From NCBI RefSeq assembly GCF_011174675.1, contig NZ_JAANIG010000004.1, forward strand, positions 1 to 64,000: a stretch of DNA of 64,000 bases, written 5' to 3'. This DNA is from Perlabentimonas gracilis. Lineage in GTDB: Bacteria > Bacteroidota > Bacteroidia > Bacteroidales > Tenuifilaceae. Position 1 is the first letter of the stretch; each line of letters starts with the position of its first letter. The translations under genes were made by a program, and so were the position numbers. Below the pieces are notes generated by a model. That model did no database searches and was not told where the DNA came from. It saw only the letters and a list, made by a program, of their open reading frames with translations. This document shows positions 7,486 through 17,028 of the stretch, piece after piece.

Positions 7486-9000
7486 ATGATAAGATACTGC
7501 ATAACTTTCACAGCATTAATTCTGCTATCAATCAACATTACTAGTGCACAAGCAGATTCGAGCAGGCTCCAAAGTGATATTACCCTATTATCTACTTTTG
7601 GCACGTCCAACGATCAAAGCTTTTGGCTAACCCACAATCGCTGGGGCATTTTTGATGATGCCAGTGCCAACGGGCTTTTCCTGGGCTCAGCAAATTATAG
7701 CATTGATAACAATAAAACTTTTAGCCTAGGGGCAGGTCTCGACATCGTGGCAAGAACCTCGGCTAATTCAAAAGTGTACATTCAGCAAGGATATATTGAG
7801 TCGAAGTTAGGATTCGTGCACCTTGAGGTTGGGCGTAAACAATCCATCCCTGGCATTGACTTGGGAGAACTATCATCGGGATCGGTAGCCATAAGCAATA
7901 ACACCGTTCCAATTCCCAGCATTGTTGTTTCAGTACCCGAATTTACTGAAATTCCATACACATTTGGCTTACTTGAATTCAAAGGACACTTTACCCACGG
8001 ATGGCTCGATGATTCACGCTTCGTTACCGAAGCCTACTTTCATAACAAGTCGTTTCACGTGCAGCTGGGTGGTGATTTTTGGATAAACGGATACTGGGGT
8101 ATTAACCACACGGCAATATGGGGTGGCAATTCCCCTATACATGGTGAGCTACCCAGTTCACTATCCGATTTTTTAAGGGTGGTAGTTGCCAAGGAAGGGG
8201 CAGATGGCTCACCCGCCAATGAGGTTAACGCGCTGGGATTCCATTCTGGGGTATGGAATTGGGGAATAAAAGCCTCTTTTGGACAAGCAAAAGCACACCT
8301 ATACTACCAGCATATTTTCACCGATGGGTCGGGTATGCGCTACCGGAATAAGTTTGATGGCCTATGGGGAGCACGTGTCGAGAATCCATTTCAACAAAAA
8401 TATATCACCGAAATCCTTTACGAATTTATTTATACTCTACACCAAAGTGGCCCAGGATTATCAGACCCGAATCCAAATGATCAGCCATGGTTTTGCGATA
8501 AGCCCAACTGTGGATATCCTTATGGAGGCCGCGACAATTACTACAACAACGGTATGTACCGCTCGGGGCACTCATACCTTGGAATGTCATTGGGTTCACC
8601 ATTTTTCATGACACAGCATCAGCTCGATAAGGTTGATCCCAGCATACAAACATACAGCTCAGTACATTTTGTAAGCAACAGGAATATTGTTCACCACTTT
8701 GGGGTTAAGGGAGAGGTATTGCCAACGCTATCATACAGATTTATGACATCATATGCCCGATACTTTGGAACATACAATGGGCTTAATATGGGAACACTTT
8801 GGGGTAGCATAGACCCAAGTGTGGATAGCGAAGAGTATTTCTTTAATCCCAACCAAAGGCAATGGTACTTTATGCTGGAATCGAGTTGGCAACCCAAGCA
8901 AAACCTACCATTATCCCTAAATTTAACATTTGCAGCCGATAAAGGTGACCTTTTCAATAGCTTAGGATTTTTGGCAGGAATAACCTGGACCATTTTGTAA
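7486..9000 (+). CDS. Wzi-like capsule assembly outer-membrane protein
   Basis: 504 residues from the ATG at 7486, chosen because a clear signal peptide starts there (MIRYCITFTALILLSINITSAQA) and a promoter precedes it. The mature protein is rich in alternating aromatic and polar strands, as in an outer-membrane beta-barrel. It contains the Wzi-type features of an opening QSFWLTHNRWGIF, followed by GRKQ, ELSSGSVAISNNTVPIPSI and HFTHGWLDD. Wzi binds newly exported capsular polysaccharide and helps anchor it to the cell surface. With the WecA-like, NeuD-like and CapD-like genes it forms a dispersed glycan locus, although the wzx/wzy and glycosyltransferase genes are not in this window. Confidence 0.85.
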   Translation: MIRYCITFTALILLSINITSAQADSSRLQSDITLLSTFGTSNDQSFWLTHNRWGIFDDASANGLFLGSANYSIDNNKTFSLGAGLDIVARTSANSKVYIQQGYIESKLGFVHLEVGRKQSIPGIDLGELSSGSVAISNNTVPIPSIVVSVPEFTEIPYTFGLLEFKGHFTHGWLDDSRFVTEAYFHNKSFHVQLGGDFWINGYWGINHTAIWGGNSPIHGELPSSLSDFLRVVVAKEGADGSPANEVNALGFHSGVWNWGIKASFGQAKAHLYYQHIFTDGSGMRYRNKFDGLWGARVENPFQQKYITEILYEFIYTLHQSGPGLSDPNPNDQPWFCDKPNCGYPYGGRDNYYNNGMYRSGHSYLGMSLGSPFFMTQHQLDKVDPSIQTYSSVHFVSNRNIVHHFGVKGEVLPTLSYRFMTSYARYFGTYNGLNMGTLWGSIDPSVDSEEYFFNPNQRQWYFMLESSWQPKQNLPLSLNLTFAADKGDLFNSLGFLAGITWTIL

Positions 9001-9215
9001 ATAGCTTCATACTCACAACACCACGTAAACTATTAAACACTAGGATTTTTAATTCCATAAACGTAATTAGGCAGTTTAGCAACATCGTTGCCAAGATGGT
9101 CAAACAAAAAGGGGGCACGGATCTATTTCGGCTTAACTTGGTACGAAATTTGTTTAAACTGGGTTATCGCTGAAAAGCAGTGATCAGTATCACATAAAAA
9201 AGGAAAAGCAAACGG

Positions 9216-9245
9216 TTGCATATTCATTTAAAACTGTTAGCTTTG
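9216..9245 (+). promoter_or_regulatory. Promoter of the CapD/PglF-like gene
   Basis: TTG at 9216-9218 and TAGCTTTG at 9238-9245, separated by 19 bases, fit the Bacteroidota -33/-7 pattern. The gene starts at 9272. The 270 bases between the Wzi stop and this gene hold no other feature that I can recognise. Confidence 0.6.
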
Positions 9246-9271
9246 TAATAGCAAACACAAACCACAACATT

Positions 9272-11221
9272 ATGAACCTTTTTACAGCAAAGGAAATGTG
9301 GCTTAGGAGTATCATTAAGCAGTACTCCCAACGATTTGTACCCAGCTGGTACATTTTTGCTTTTGATATGCTTGTTGTTTTTTCATCGCTATTCATTGCC
9401 TACGCTGTAAGGCTCAACTTCTACCTTCATCAGCTCGATTTTTCAAGCATTGCCATTCAGGCAATTATCATTACATACATTTATGCCGTTAGCTTTGTAA
9501 TTTTCCGCTCGTACTCAGGCATAATCCGGCATACTGGTTTTACAGATGCATTGAAAATTCTACAGGCAAACGGTACGGCATTCATTGTAATTGCAGCTGC
9601 TATTTTTGGGCTTAGGTTTGCCAATAGTTCATTGGCAAAGGAAATATCCTTTGGTGCACTGGTTATCCACTTCCTTTTGGCCTACTTCTTTATGATGGGC
9701 GCTCGTATTATTGTAAAAACAACCTATCACTTTATTGCCGGCTCTAGAAAAAAGGAGTTTAAAAAAGTACTTATATTCGGAGCAGGGGCATCCGGTATCC
9801 TAACCAGGAATGCATTGATGCAAGATATCTACATCTCGTATAGTGTAAATGCCTTTGTTGATGAGAACCAAGGGAAAATTGGCAAAATGTTGGAGGGTAT
9901 AAGAATTCTTCCTCCAGAACAAGTCTTTACCAAGGAGTACATTGATAAGCATGAGATTGACCAGCTAATTATATCAATTCAAAATCTTTGTCCTGAGAAG
10001 CAACGCACAATTGTTGAGGAGGCACTTGACCTTGATCTTGAGGTAAAGGTGGTTCCTTCCATCGACAAGTGGATTAACGGTCAGCTCAGCTCAGAGCAAA
10101 TTAGAAAAGTTAATATTGAAGAACTTTTACAGCGCGACCCCATTAAAATGGACAGCAGCAACGTATCAAAATATATTTTTGGTAAATCTGTCCTTATTAC
10201 CGGAGCTGCAGGGTCAATAGGCTCGGGACTGGTCCGCCAGGTTTTAGCATACCGTCCGGCTAAACTTATACTACTCGATCAGGCCGAATCCGCTTTATAC
10301 GACATTCAAACTGAGATAAGCAACTCTAACGAACTTAACAAATACAGCCACTTGGCCGAGTACGTAATTGCCAGCATTAAGGATAAATTCCGTATGCAGC
10401 AAATTTTCGAAACATACAAACCCGATATAATTTTCCACGCTGCTGCGTACAAGCACGTACCGTTGATGGAGAACAATCCGTACGAAGCATTACTGGTTAA
10501 CGTCTTCGGTACACGAACCATTGCCGACATGGCGGTGAAACATAAGGTTAAGAAGTTCGTAATGATTTCCACCGACAAGGCGGTTAACCCTACCAACGTC
10601 ATGGGGGCATCGAAACGTATTGCCGAAATTTACACTCAGTCCTTAAGCAACGGTAATACACAGTTTATAACCACTCGTTTTGGAAACGTACTTGATTCAA
10701 ATGGATCGGTAGTTCCACTTTTCCGAAAGCAAATTGAAAAGGGTGGCCCTGTTACAGTAACACATAAGGAGATTACTCGTTACTTTATGACAATACCCGA
10801 GGCATGTAACTTGGTATTGGAGGCGGGAGCTATGGGACAAGGTGGTGAGATATTCGTTTTTGATATGGGCCGTCCGGTTAAGATATACGACATGGCTTGC
10901 AAGATGATAAAACTATCGGGATTAGAGATAGGGAAAGATATTCAGATTAAGGAGATTGGACTTCGCCCTGGTGAGAAACTTTACGAAGAGCTTCTCAACA
11001 ACGAGGAGAACACCTTACCAACTTACCATCCAAAAATACTACGCGCCAAGGTTAGGGAGTACGACAAGAGCGTTATTCAAAGGAATTTTGACGATCTTAC
11101 CCACCTAATTATTGAGGCCAATGTATTTGAGCTAGTTGCCAAAATGAAAGAAATTGTACCTGAATTTGTAAGCAACAACTCCATTTACGATGTGCTTGAC
11201 AAGCAAAAAGTAAGCGGGTAA
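9272..11221 (+). CDS. CapD/PglF-type membrane nucleotide-sugar 4,6-dehydratase
   Basis: 649 residues. Four N-terminal membrane helices (about residues 22-150) are followed by a CoA_binding_3-like Rossmann domain (VLIFGAGASGILTRNAL, about 168) and a C-terminal SDR domain. That domain has the NAD-binding TGAAGSIGSGL (about 309), FHAAAYKHVPLMENNP (about 390) and STDKAVNPTNVMGASKR (about 432). The last of these carries the methionine in place of the usual catalytic tyrosine, which is typical of the FlaA1/PglF/WbpM group. These enzymes convert UDP-GlcNAc to a UDP-4-keto-6-deoxy sugar for capsule, O-antigen or glycoprotein synthesis. Length is normal. It has its own promoter and a strong terminator. 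Confidence 0.93.
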   Translation: MNLFTAKEMWLRSIIKQYSQRFVPSWYIFAFDMLVVFSSLFIAYAVRLNFYLHQLDFSSIAIQAIIITYIYAVSFVIFRSYSGIIRHTGFTDALKILQANGTAFIVIAAAIFGLRFANSSLAKEISFGALVIHFLLAYFFMMGARIIVKTTYHFIAGSRKKEFKKVLIFGAGASGILTRNALMQDIYISYSVNAFVDENQGKIGKMLEGIRILPPEQVFTKEYIDKHEIDQLIISIQNLCPEKQRTIVEEALDLDLEVKVVPSIDKWINGQLSSEQIRKVNIEELLQRDPIKMDSSNVSKYIFGKSVLITGAAGSIGSGLVRQVLAYRPAKLILLDQAESALYDIQTEISNSNELNKYSHLAEYVIASIKDKFRMQQIFETYKPDIIFHAAAYKHVPLMENNPYEALLVNVFGTRTIADMAVKHKVKKFVMISTDKAVNPTNVMGASKRIAEIYTQSLSNGNTQFITTRFGNVLDSNGSVVPLFRKQIEKGGPVTVTHKEITRYFMTIPEACNLVLEAGAMGQGGEIFVFDMGRPVKIYDMACKMIKLSGLEIGKDIQIKEIGLRPGEKLYEELLNNEENTLPTYHPKILRAKVREYDKSVIQRNFDDLTHLIIEANVFELVAKMKEIVPEFVSNNSIYDVLDKQKVSG

Positions 11222-11254
11222 TAGCCCTAGTAACTAGCTGGATATACAAACTTA

Positions 11255-11284
11255 AACCTCGAGGCAACTCGAGGTTGTTTTTTT
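11255..11284 (+). terminator. Terminator after CapD-like gene
   Basis: Stem aacctcgag (11255-11263) / ctcgaggtt (11268-11276) with a gcaa loop, then a T-rich run. Confidence 0.85.
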
Positions 11285-11354
11285 ATAGCTAAAAGCCTCA
11301 AAACTCAGCTTAAAGTCCCTCCATTACAAACTATAGCTTAAAAATAAACCCACT

Positions 11355-11362
11355 TAACTTTG
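11355..11362 (+). promoter_or_regulatory. Candidate promoter of the CheR-Sia signalling cluster
   Basis: TAACTTTG matches the -7 consensus. It lies 180 bases before the first ATG of the cluster, so the transcript would carry a long leader. The remainder of the leader (to 11542) is AT-rich and I see no riboswitch-like structure. Confidence 0.4.
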
Positions 11363-11542
11363 TTGTTTAGATAAGTATTTATATTTTTAGCAAGTTTATT
11401 GGGATTACTATATCTATTTGGGTAGCCCTTAATTTCAGCAACTATTTATTACCAGCAGTAACTAGTTAGTTCCGTTCTGCGTAATAGTACTCATATAAGA
11501 ACCGATTAGTCGGAATACATTGATATCGTAACGTTTTTTTAT

Positions 11543-12382
11543 ATGGTTATAACCGATCAAGACCTTCAATACTTCGTAACCACCCTAAAGAACTCATCAA
11601 AATACGATTTCAGCGAGTATTCCGATAAGTCCTTAAAACGTAGGCTGCAAAAGGTACTCACCGATTTCAACCTCGATATTACTGGCCTTATATCTGCAAT
11701 AAAAAACAAGCCTGAGTTTACAGAGAAGATTGTAAAAGAGATAACGGTAAACACAACCGAACTGTTCCGCGACCCACAGGTTTGGCATACACTTCGCTCA
11801 AGGATCTTGCCCCGATTCAAAAACAACAAGAACATTAACATATGGCACGCCGGATGCTCCACGGGGCAAGAGGTGTACTCTATGATGATACTTTTAAACG
11901 AGATGGGGATGCTCGACAAGGCCAAAATCTTTGCATCGGATCTAAATTCCGATGTGCTGGAAGCAGCCAAAAAGGGCGAGTACAAGTATAGGTTTAACAT
12001 TGCGTACCTCGATAATTTCGATAAGGTTATTAAGCAAAACCCACTGAACTACGAAGAGTTTAACGACGTACCCTACGAAACGTATTTCGACATCGACAAG
12101 TCTCGAGATACCATCACCATGAAGAAATACCTAACGGAGAAACCCATATTTCGTAAGCACGACCTGGTTAAGGATGGCAACCTCTTTTTCGCAAAGTTCG
12201 ACCTAATCCTTTGTCGAAACGTAATAATATATTTTAATTACACGTTGCAGAACAAAGTTTTCGATCTGTTTCACTCAAACCTTTACAACAAGGGAATCCT
12301 TTTGCTTGGCATGCACGAAACAATACTTGGCCCTTGGGCCAATAAGTTCGAGAAGATGGGTCAAGCATACATCAAGAAGTAG
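11543..12382 (+). CDS. CheR-type SAM-dependent glutamate methyltransferase
   Basis: 279 residues, normal for CheR. The N-terminal helical CheR_N domain (about 1-70, DFSEYSDKSLKRRLQKVL) is followed by the methyltransferase domain. This has VNTTELFRDPQVWHTLR (about 69), the SAM-binding loop IWHAGCSTGQEVYSMMILL (about 102), the second acidic motif FASDLNSDVLEAAKKGEY (about 132) and LILCRNVIIYFN (about 221). All residues normally required for SAM binding are present, so it should be active. It is the first gene of a closely spaced cluster; the next gene, 27 bases away, encodes a membrane sensor with Glu/Gln-rich coiled coils. No chemotaxis kinase or MCP is in the window, so the target is more likely the adjacent sensors than a flagellar receptor. 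Confidence 0.9.
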   Translation: MVITDQDLQYFVTTLKNSSKYDFSEYSDKSLKRRLQKVLTDFNLDITGLISAIKNKPEFTEKIVKEITVNTTELFRDPQVWHTLRSRILPRFKNNKNINIWHAGCSTGQEVYSMMILLNEMGMLDKAKIFASDLNSDVLEAAKKGEYKYRFNIAYLDNFDKVIKQNPLNYEEFNDVPYETYFDIDKSRDTITMKKYLTEKPIFRKHDLVKDGNLFFAKFDLILCRNVIIYFNYTLQNKVFDLFHSNLYNKGILLLGMHETILGPWANKFEKMGQAYIKK

Positions 12383-12409
12383 AATAAAAATTTCTATAAC
12401 CTAACAATT

Positions 12410-14788
12410 ATGAAATTGTTAAACAAACTAAGCATGAAACGCAAAATCCAACTGGTTGTTGGGTTGTTCTTGCTTTTCCTATTTACATTATCGGCTCTAA
12501 CACTTTATACTTTCTCACTTAAGCGAGTTGAACGGTCTATAAATCTCCAATCCACCGTGTATCTCGATAAACTTTCTGCAATAATAGCCGAAGTAGACAA
12601 ACATAACGAGCAAGGCTTTAACCATAACGATTACATTGCCCTTAAGCCCCATTTTAACAAACCCGCCTTTTTCTCAACCGACTATCCATTCATGGTTAAT
12701 ACCGAGGGGCTATACAGTATTCATCTGTACAAAGAGGGGCATCGATTCCCAAGGGAACTGCTCAACCAAATGTTTTCAAACCCTCAAGGTGAGGGCTCTA
12801 TTAGTCATACCGAACTAGTGAACAATAAAGAGCAAAGTGTGCTAATCTTCTACAAAAAGATAGAACAGTACAATGCGTTTATCGGCTTACCTATTAATAT
12901 AAACGAGGCAACCCAAGACATAAGGGGGAATCGGTCGATAATGATTCTACTCGTGCTACTAGGTTCAATAGCTATTGTCCTCATAATAAACATAACGCTA
13001 AAGCCAACTCTTGACTCCATTGCAAAAGTTAATCGCAGTGTTAGCCTAATGGCCAAAGGGGAAACACCAGAAACTATTGCACACCACTCCGATGATGAGG
13101 TTGGTATGATTATACAATCACTCAATCGGCTTATTGAAGGATTAACCAAAACCGCTGCCTTTGCCAGCGATATTGGGCAAAATACCTTGAGCAGCGAGTT
13201 CACCCCCCTTGGCCCCAAGGATAAGTTGGGTAACGCCCTGCTGGATATGCGCAAAAATCTTAAGAAAGCCTTGGACGAGGAGCAAAAACGTAAACATGAA
13301 GACGAACAGCGGAACTGGGTGAATTCGGGCTTGGCAAAGTTTGCCGATATACTTCGCCAAAATAATAACAACCTGCAAGCACTTGCCGACAATGTTACTC
13401 AGAACCTGCTAGACTACCTCAACGCAAACCAAGGCGGATTATTTATCCTTAACGAGGACGATGAGGACAAACCTCAACTTGAACTACTCTCGGCCTTTGC
13501 CTACAATCGTAAAAAGTTTAGACAAAAAACCATATTGATAGGTGAAGGATTGGTTGGAAACTGCGCCCTCGAAAAGCACACTGTTCACCTAAAGGAAATC
13601 CCTGAGAACTATCTCGATATCACATCAGGACTTGGCGAAGCACCACCCCGATCACTTCTAATTGTACCACTAAAATTGGAGGACAAAGTATTTGGAGTTT
13701 TAGAACTAGCCTCGTTCAATAATTTTAGCCCGTACGAAATCGAGTTTATTGAGAAGATTGGCGAGAGCATTGCCTCTACCCTATCGGCCGTGAAAAACAG
13801 CATTCGTACAACCCAACTGCTTGAGCAATCGCAGCAGCAACGAGAAGAGATGGCTGCTCAGGAAGAGGAGATGCGGCAGAATATGGAGGAGATGCAAGCC
13901 ACTCAGGAAGAGATGTCGCGCAAAACAATCGAGATGGAGGGTATGACCTCGGCCATAAACCAGTCGCTACTTTTCGCCGAACTTGCAGACGACGGCTCGT
14001 TCCTCAATATCAATACTAACATCCTAGACCTGCTCGATTACTCGCGCAGCGAAATGGAAGAGAGACCTTTGCAATCGATAATTCATCCATACGATGCCAA
14101 TAGTTTTACCAACTCATGGAGAGGCATTATTACTGGCGAAACGTTTAAGGGCACATTGCGCTGGGTGAACAGAAACAACGATGAGCTTTACGTGCTCTGC
14201 AGTATCACCCCTGCTTTTGATGAGAGTGGAGAAATCTTCAAGATATTCCTCCTAGGACAAGACATAACCTCATCGAAACAAATTGAGATAAAAGCCCAGG
14301 AACAGGCCGAAGAGATTGAGCGGAACCTTATTGAACTCCAAGCAGAACAAGAGCTTGCTCAAGAACGCGAGGAAGAAATCGCAGCCCTACTAAAAGCCTT
14401 GGACACCACCTGCTTGGTAACCGAATTTGAGCCCAACGGTAGAATAACGTTTATCAACAGGCGCAACGAGGAAGTTCTGGGTGATGCTAAGGAAAAAATT
14501 ATTGGTAGGCTCCACTCCGAGCTCGATTTTGAGGCAAAAAACAGCCCTGAGAGGTACAACCAATTCTGGGCCAAACTTCTCGAAGGCACTCCTCAGCAAA
14601 GAGAATTCTCACTAAAAACTAGCGGCAAGCAGGTATGGATATCGGAACACTACACACCAATTCAGAACACTGAGGGTCAGGTGGTGAAAATAATTAACAT
14701 AGGAATTGATATTAGCAAGGGGAAAAACGCCGAGTTACTGCTTCAGCAGCAGGTAGAGGAACTCTCGAAACAGCTTAGAAGCAAGTAG
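12410..14788 (+). CDS. Membrane sensor: sensory loop, HAMP, GAF, coiled coil, two PAS domains
   Basis: 792 residues. TM1 is about 13-36, an extracytoplasmic sensory segment about 37-175, TM2 about 176-196, HAMP about 197-250 and GAF about 305-460 (IGEGLVGNCAL...EIPENYLDITSGLG...LLIVPL). A Glu/Gln-rich coiled coil lies at about 465-515 (EEMAAQEEEMRQNMEEMQATQEEM), PAS1 about 515-630, a second coiled coil about 632-660 and PAS2 about 665-775. It has no histidine kinase, GGDEF, MCP signalling hairpin or phosphatase, so it must pass its signal by protein contact or by modification. The coiled coil resembles methylation helices, and CheR and CheB genes flank it, so it is a plausible methyl-acceptor. 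That link is inference. Confidence 0.85.
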   Translation: MKLLNKLSMKRKIQLVVGLFLLFLFTLSALTLYTFSLKRVERSINLQSTVYLDKLSAIIAEVDKHNEQGFNHNDYIALKPHFNKPAFFSTDYPFMVNTEGLYSIHLYKEGHRFPRELLNQMFSNPQGEGSISHTELVNNKEQSVLIFYKKIEQYNAFIGLPININEATQDIRGNRSIMILLVLLGSIAIVLIINITLKPTLDSIAKVNRSVSLMAKGETPETIAHHSDDEVGMIIQSLNRLIEGLTKTAAFASDIGQNTLSSEFTPLGPKDKLGNALLDMRKNLKKALDEEQKRKHEDEQRNWVNSGLAKFADILRQNNNNLQALADNVTQNLLDYLNANQGGLFILNEDDEDKPQLELLSAFAYNRKKFRQKTILIGEGLVGNCALEKHTVHLKEIPENYLDITSGLGEAPPRSLLIVPLKLEDKVFGVLELASFNNFSPYEIEFIEKIGESIASTLSAVKNSIRTTQLLEQSQQQREEMAAQEEEMRQNMEEMQATQEEMSRKTIEMEGMTSAINQSLLFAELADDGSFLNINTNILDLLDYSRSEMEERPLQSIIHPYDANSFTNSWRGIITGETFKGTLRWVNRNNDELYVLCSITPAFDESGEIFKIFLLGQDITSSKQIEIKAQEQAEEIERNLIELQAEQELAQEREEEIAALLKALDTTCLVTEFEPNGRITFINRRNEEVLGDAKEKIIGRLHSELDFEAKNSPERYNQFWAKLLEGTPQQREFSLKTSGKQVWISEHYTPIQNTEGQVVKIINIGIDISKGKNAELLLQQQVEELSKQLRSK

Positions 14789-14809
14789 CATTAATCAAAA
14801 CACTAAGAA

Positions 14810-15646
14810 ATGACTAGATACGAAATAGGCATTGTTGAAACGCGAAACGTCATAAAAACGTTGCTAGATACCTACAGCTACGATTTTAGGGACTTTGCCC
14901 TTACTTCGTTCAAGCGTAGGCTCGAGGATGTTATTATGAAGAATGGGCTGAGGGATTCTGAAGGGCTAATCGGCAGGTTGCTGAACAACAAAGACTTCCT
15001 CGAGCATTTTCTTAAGGATATTACACCCGAAACCACCGAAATGTTCCGCGACCCTTCGCTATGGCGTAGCTTGCGCGAGGAGATAATACCTGCAATTGTT
15101 AAATCCAGCTCCAAGCTCAAAATTTGGGTTGCTGCCTTCGATTCGGGTGAGGAGATATACTCGCTTTGTATCCTTCTAAAAGAAATGGATCTGCTGGATA
15201 AGTTCGAGGTTTTTGCCTCAACCATAAGCGATGAGGTGACAAAAAAAATCAAATCGGGCCGATTAGACATTAAGCAACTTGAGGTCAACGAAGCCAACTA
15301 CGAACGATCGAACGGTACAAAACGCTACACCGATTACCACACCACGGCTAACAGTAGCGGCACTATAATAATTGACACAAGCTTGGTTGACAACGTTAAG
15401 TTTGTTAAGCAAGACACTCTGTTTTCCAACGCCCCATCGGGTATGAGGCTAGTCCTATTCCGTAACCAGCTAATATACTTCAACCAGCTACTGCAGGACA
15501 AAACCCTTACTGCCGTTCACGGCAGTATGGTTCCGGGTGGATATTTGGCGCTAGGGGCTAAGGAAACTTTGGAAAATACAAATTCAAGCAATAAATTTAC
15601 AGTGGTAAACGATGCCGAAAAAATATATAAGAAAAAAGTAGGCTAA
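14810..15646 (+). CDS. Degenerate CheR paralogue (probable pseudo-methyltransferase)
   Basis: 278 residues. It aligns along its length with the CheR at 11543 (YDFRDFALTSFKRRLEDV, ITPETTEMFRDPSLWRSLR, IYFNQLLQDK, LALGAKETL). Key SAM-site residues differ: HAGCSTGQEVYS is replaced by VAAFDSGEEIYS, FASDLN by FASTIS, and LCRNVIIYF by LFRNQLIYF. Loss of the GxS/TG loop glycine and of the acidic ribose-contact residue suggests that it no longer binds SAM well. It may act as a binding or regulatory subunit. The frame is intact, and it sits 21 bases after the sensor and 12 before CheB, so it is maintained as part of the operon rather than decaying. Confidence 0.8.
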   Translation: MTRYEIGIVETRNVIKTLLDTYSYDFRDFALTSFKRRLEDVIMKNGLRDSEGLIGRLLNNKDFLEHFLKDITPETTEMFRDPSLWRSLREEIIPAIVKSSSKLKIWVAAFDSGEEIYSLCILLKEMDLLDKFEVFASTISDEVTKKIKSGRLDIKQLEVNEANYERSNGTKRYTDYHTTANSSGTIIIDTSLVDNVKFVKQDTLFSNAPSGMRLVLFRNQLIYFNQLLQDKTLTAVHGSMVPGGYLALGAKETLENTNSSNKFTVVNDAEKIYKKKVG

Positions 15647-15658
15647 CTCATAAACAGA

Positions 15659-16219
15659 ATGTACAAAGCATTAATCATAGGAGGTTCAGCAGGAAGTTTT
15701 CAGGTGATAACTCGTATTTTGAGCTCGTTGCCAGCAAACTTCCCTCTACCCGTGCTACTTAGCCTGCATAGGCTTAAGCACGTTCGGAGCGGTTTTGTTG
15801 AGGCACTCTCCATAAAATCGGCAATTCCTGTGGTTGAGCCTTTCGATAAGGATCAGATAAAACCCGGTAAAGCATACCTCGCTCCGGCCAACTACCATAT
15901 GTTTATCGAACTTGGCAACAAAATTGCCCTGTCGACAGAGCCACCTGTAAACCACTCTAGACCCTCTATCGATTTGTCTTTCGTTACCGCCGCACAGGTT
16001 TACCGCGAAAAACTAATTGGCATTATCCTATCCGGAGCAAACAAGGACGGTGCTTATGGCCTAAAAAAGGTTAGCGATTACGGGGGCGTTACCATTGTTC
16101 AGGATCCTATGGAATGCCAGGTTAAAACAATGACCGAGTCGGCACTCAAAATAACCAAGGTAGACCATGTTATGAAAACTGACCAAATAATCAGATTTTT
16201 ACAAAACATTAAACAATAG
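15659..16219 (+). CDS. Stand-alone CheB-type methylesterase domain
   Basis: 186 residues, only the catalytic CheB domain without the usual N-terminal receiver domain. The triad is recognisable: Ser in IIGGSAGSF (about residue 10), His in LSLHRLKHVRSGF (about 37) and Asp in LSGANKDGAYGL (about 130). PGKAYLAPANYHM (about 65) is the conserved family segment. It should remove methyl esters from, or deamidate, glutamyl residues. With no receiver domain it cannot be phosphorylated by a CheA-type kinase, which fits the lack of CheA here. Together with the CheR genes it gives a reversible methylation pair. Confidence 0.9.
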   Translation: MYKALIIGGSAGSFQVITRILSSLPANFPLPVLLSLHRLKHVRSGFVEALSIKSAIPVVEPFDKDQIKPGKAYLAPANYHMFIELGNKIALSTEPPVNHSRPSIDLSFVTAAQVYREKLIGIILSGANKDGAYGLKKVSDYGGVTIVQDPMECQVKTMTESALKITKVDHVMKTDQIIRFLQNIKQ

Positions 16220-16229
16220 TAGATGCCCT

Positions 16230-17027
16230 ATGAAAATCTTCTCTACCAACTCAAGATTTAGCTACGGCATCCTGCTGGTATTGCTGGTTATTAGCATATC
16301 AGGCATATTCTTTAGCCTACACAACCAGATAATCCAAGCGCAGGCCAAAACACCCCTATTGGCGGTTCTATTTACCATTGTTTCTATTGCCCTAGCCATA
16401 CTCATTTTCCAAAGGCTTATAGCAGGTATTAGCGTAAACAACAACTACGTTAAAGAACTGGAACAACTCAAGAAGGCCATTCTGGAGAGGACAAGGCAAG
16501 AAGAGGCGGCTCAAGAAGATTTTGTGGAACAGCAGGCAGCTATAGACCATGAAGCCGAGGCCATAGCATATATTCCTAAAGAGAAATTTGATAGCGAAGA
16601 GAAATTTCTAGAGGTACTCCTCTCCAATATTGCAAAGACTAACGATATTGTACAATCCATTGCCTTTAAAAAGAATGAAGAAACAAGTATGTTCGAGATG
16701 ATAGCATCTTACGCCTACTACTCCGAAAGCGCCCCCCCCACATTTGCCGACGGCGAAACCCTACCGGGGCAGGTGGCTAAGAACCAAGTAGCGCTTAACC
16801 TTTCGGAAGTCCCTAACGATTATATAACCGTTCTTTCAGGGCTAGGCAAAGGAACACCCAAGCATCTTTTAATCGTTCCTATTATCAGTAGCGAACACAT
16901 ATCAACCGGAGTTTTGGAGTTTGCCTCGTTTAAGGAGTTTACATCAGATAAGGTTAAGACTCTCGAAAAGCTTGGGCTGCTTCTTAACGAGCATATTAGT
17001 AGAATTGGCAATAGCATAGAGGAATAA
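16230..17027 (+). CDS. Membrane-anchored GAF-domain protein
   Basis: 265 residues. Two membrane helices (about 11-31 and 43-63) and a Glu-rich coiled coil (about 75-115) are followed by a GAF domain (about 125-262). The GAF domain shares the pattern GETLPGQVA...LSEVPNDYITVLSGLG...HLLIVPI...GVLEFASF with those of the sensor at 12410 and the phosphatase at 17029. It has no output domain. It starts 10 bases after CheB and ends one base before the next gene's ATG, so it is translationally close to the phosphatase and may pair with it. The GAF ligand cannot be inferred. Confidence 0.75.
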   Translation: MKIFSTNSRFSYGILLVLLVISISGIFFSLHNQIIQAQAKTPLLAVLFTIVSIALAILIFQRLIAGISVNNNYVKELEQLKKAILERTRQEEAAQEDFVEQQAAIDHEAEAIAYIPKEKFDSEEKFLEVLLSNIAKTNDIVQSIAFKKNEETSMFEMIASYAYYSESAPPTFADGETLPGQVAKNQVALNLSEVPNDYITVLSGLGKGTPKHLLIVPIISSEHISTGVLEFASFKEFTSDKVKTLEKLGLLLNEHISRIGNSIEE

Positions 17028-17028
17028 T

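Noticed and set aside
8279-8611. 110-residue ORF within the Wzi gene
   Set aside because: Same-strand shadow of a well-supported outer-membrane protein.
11543-16219. Standard chemotaxis operon
   Set aside because: CheR and CheB domains are present but CheA, CheW, CheY, flagellar or gliding genes and a MCP hairpin are absent, and CheB has no receiver domain.
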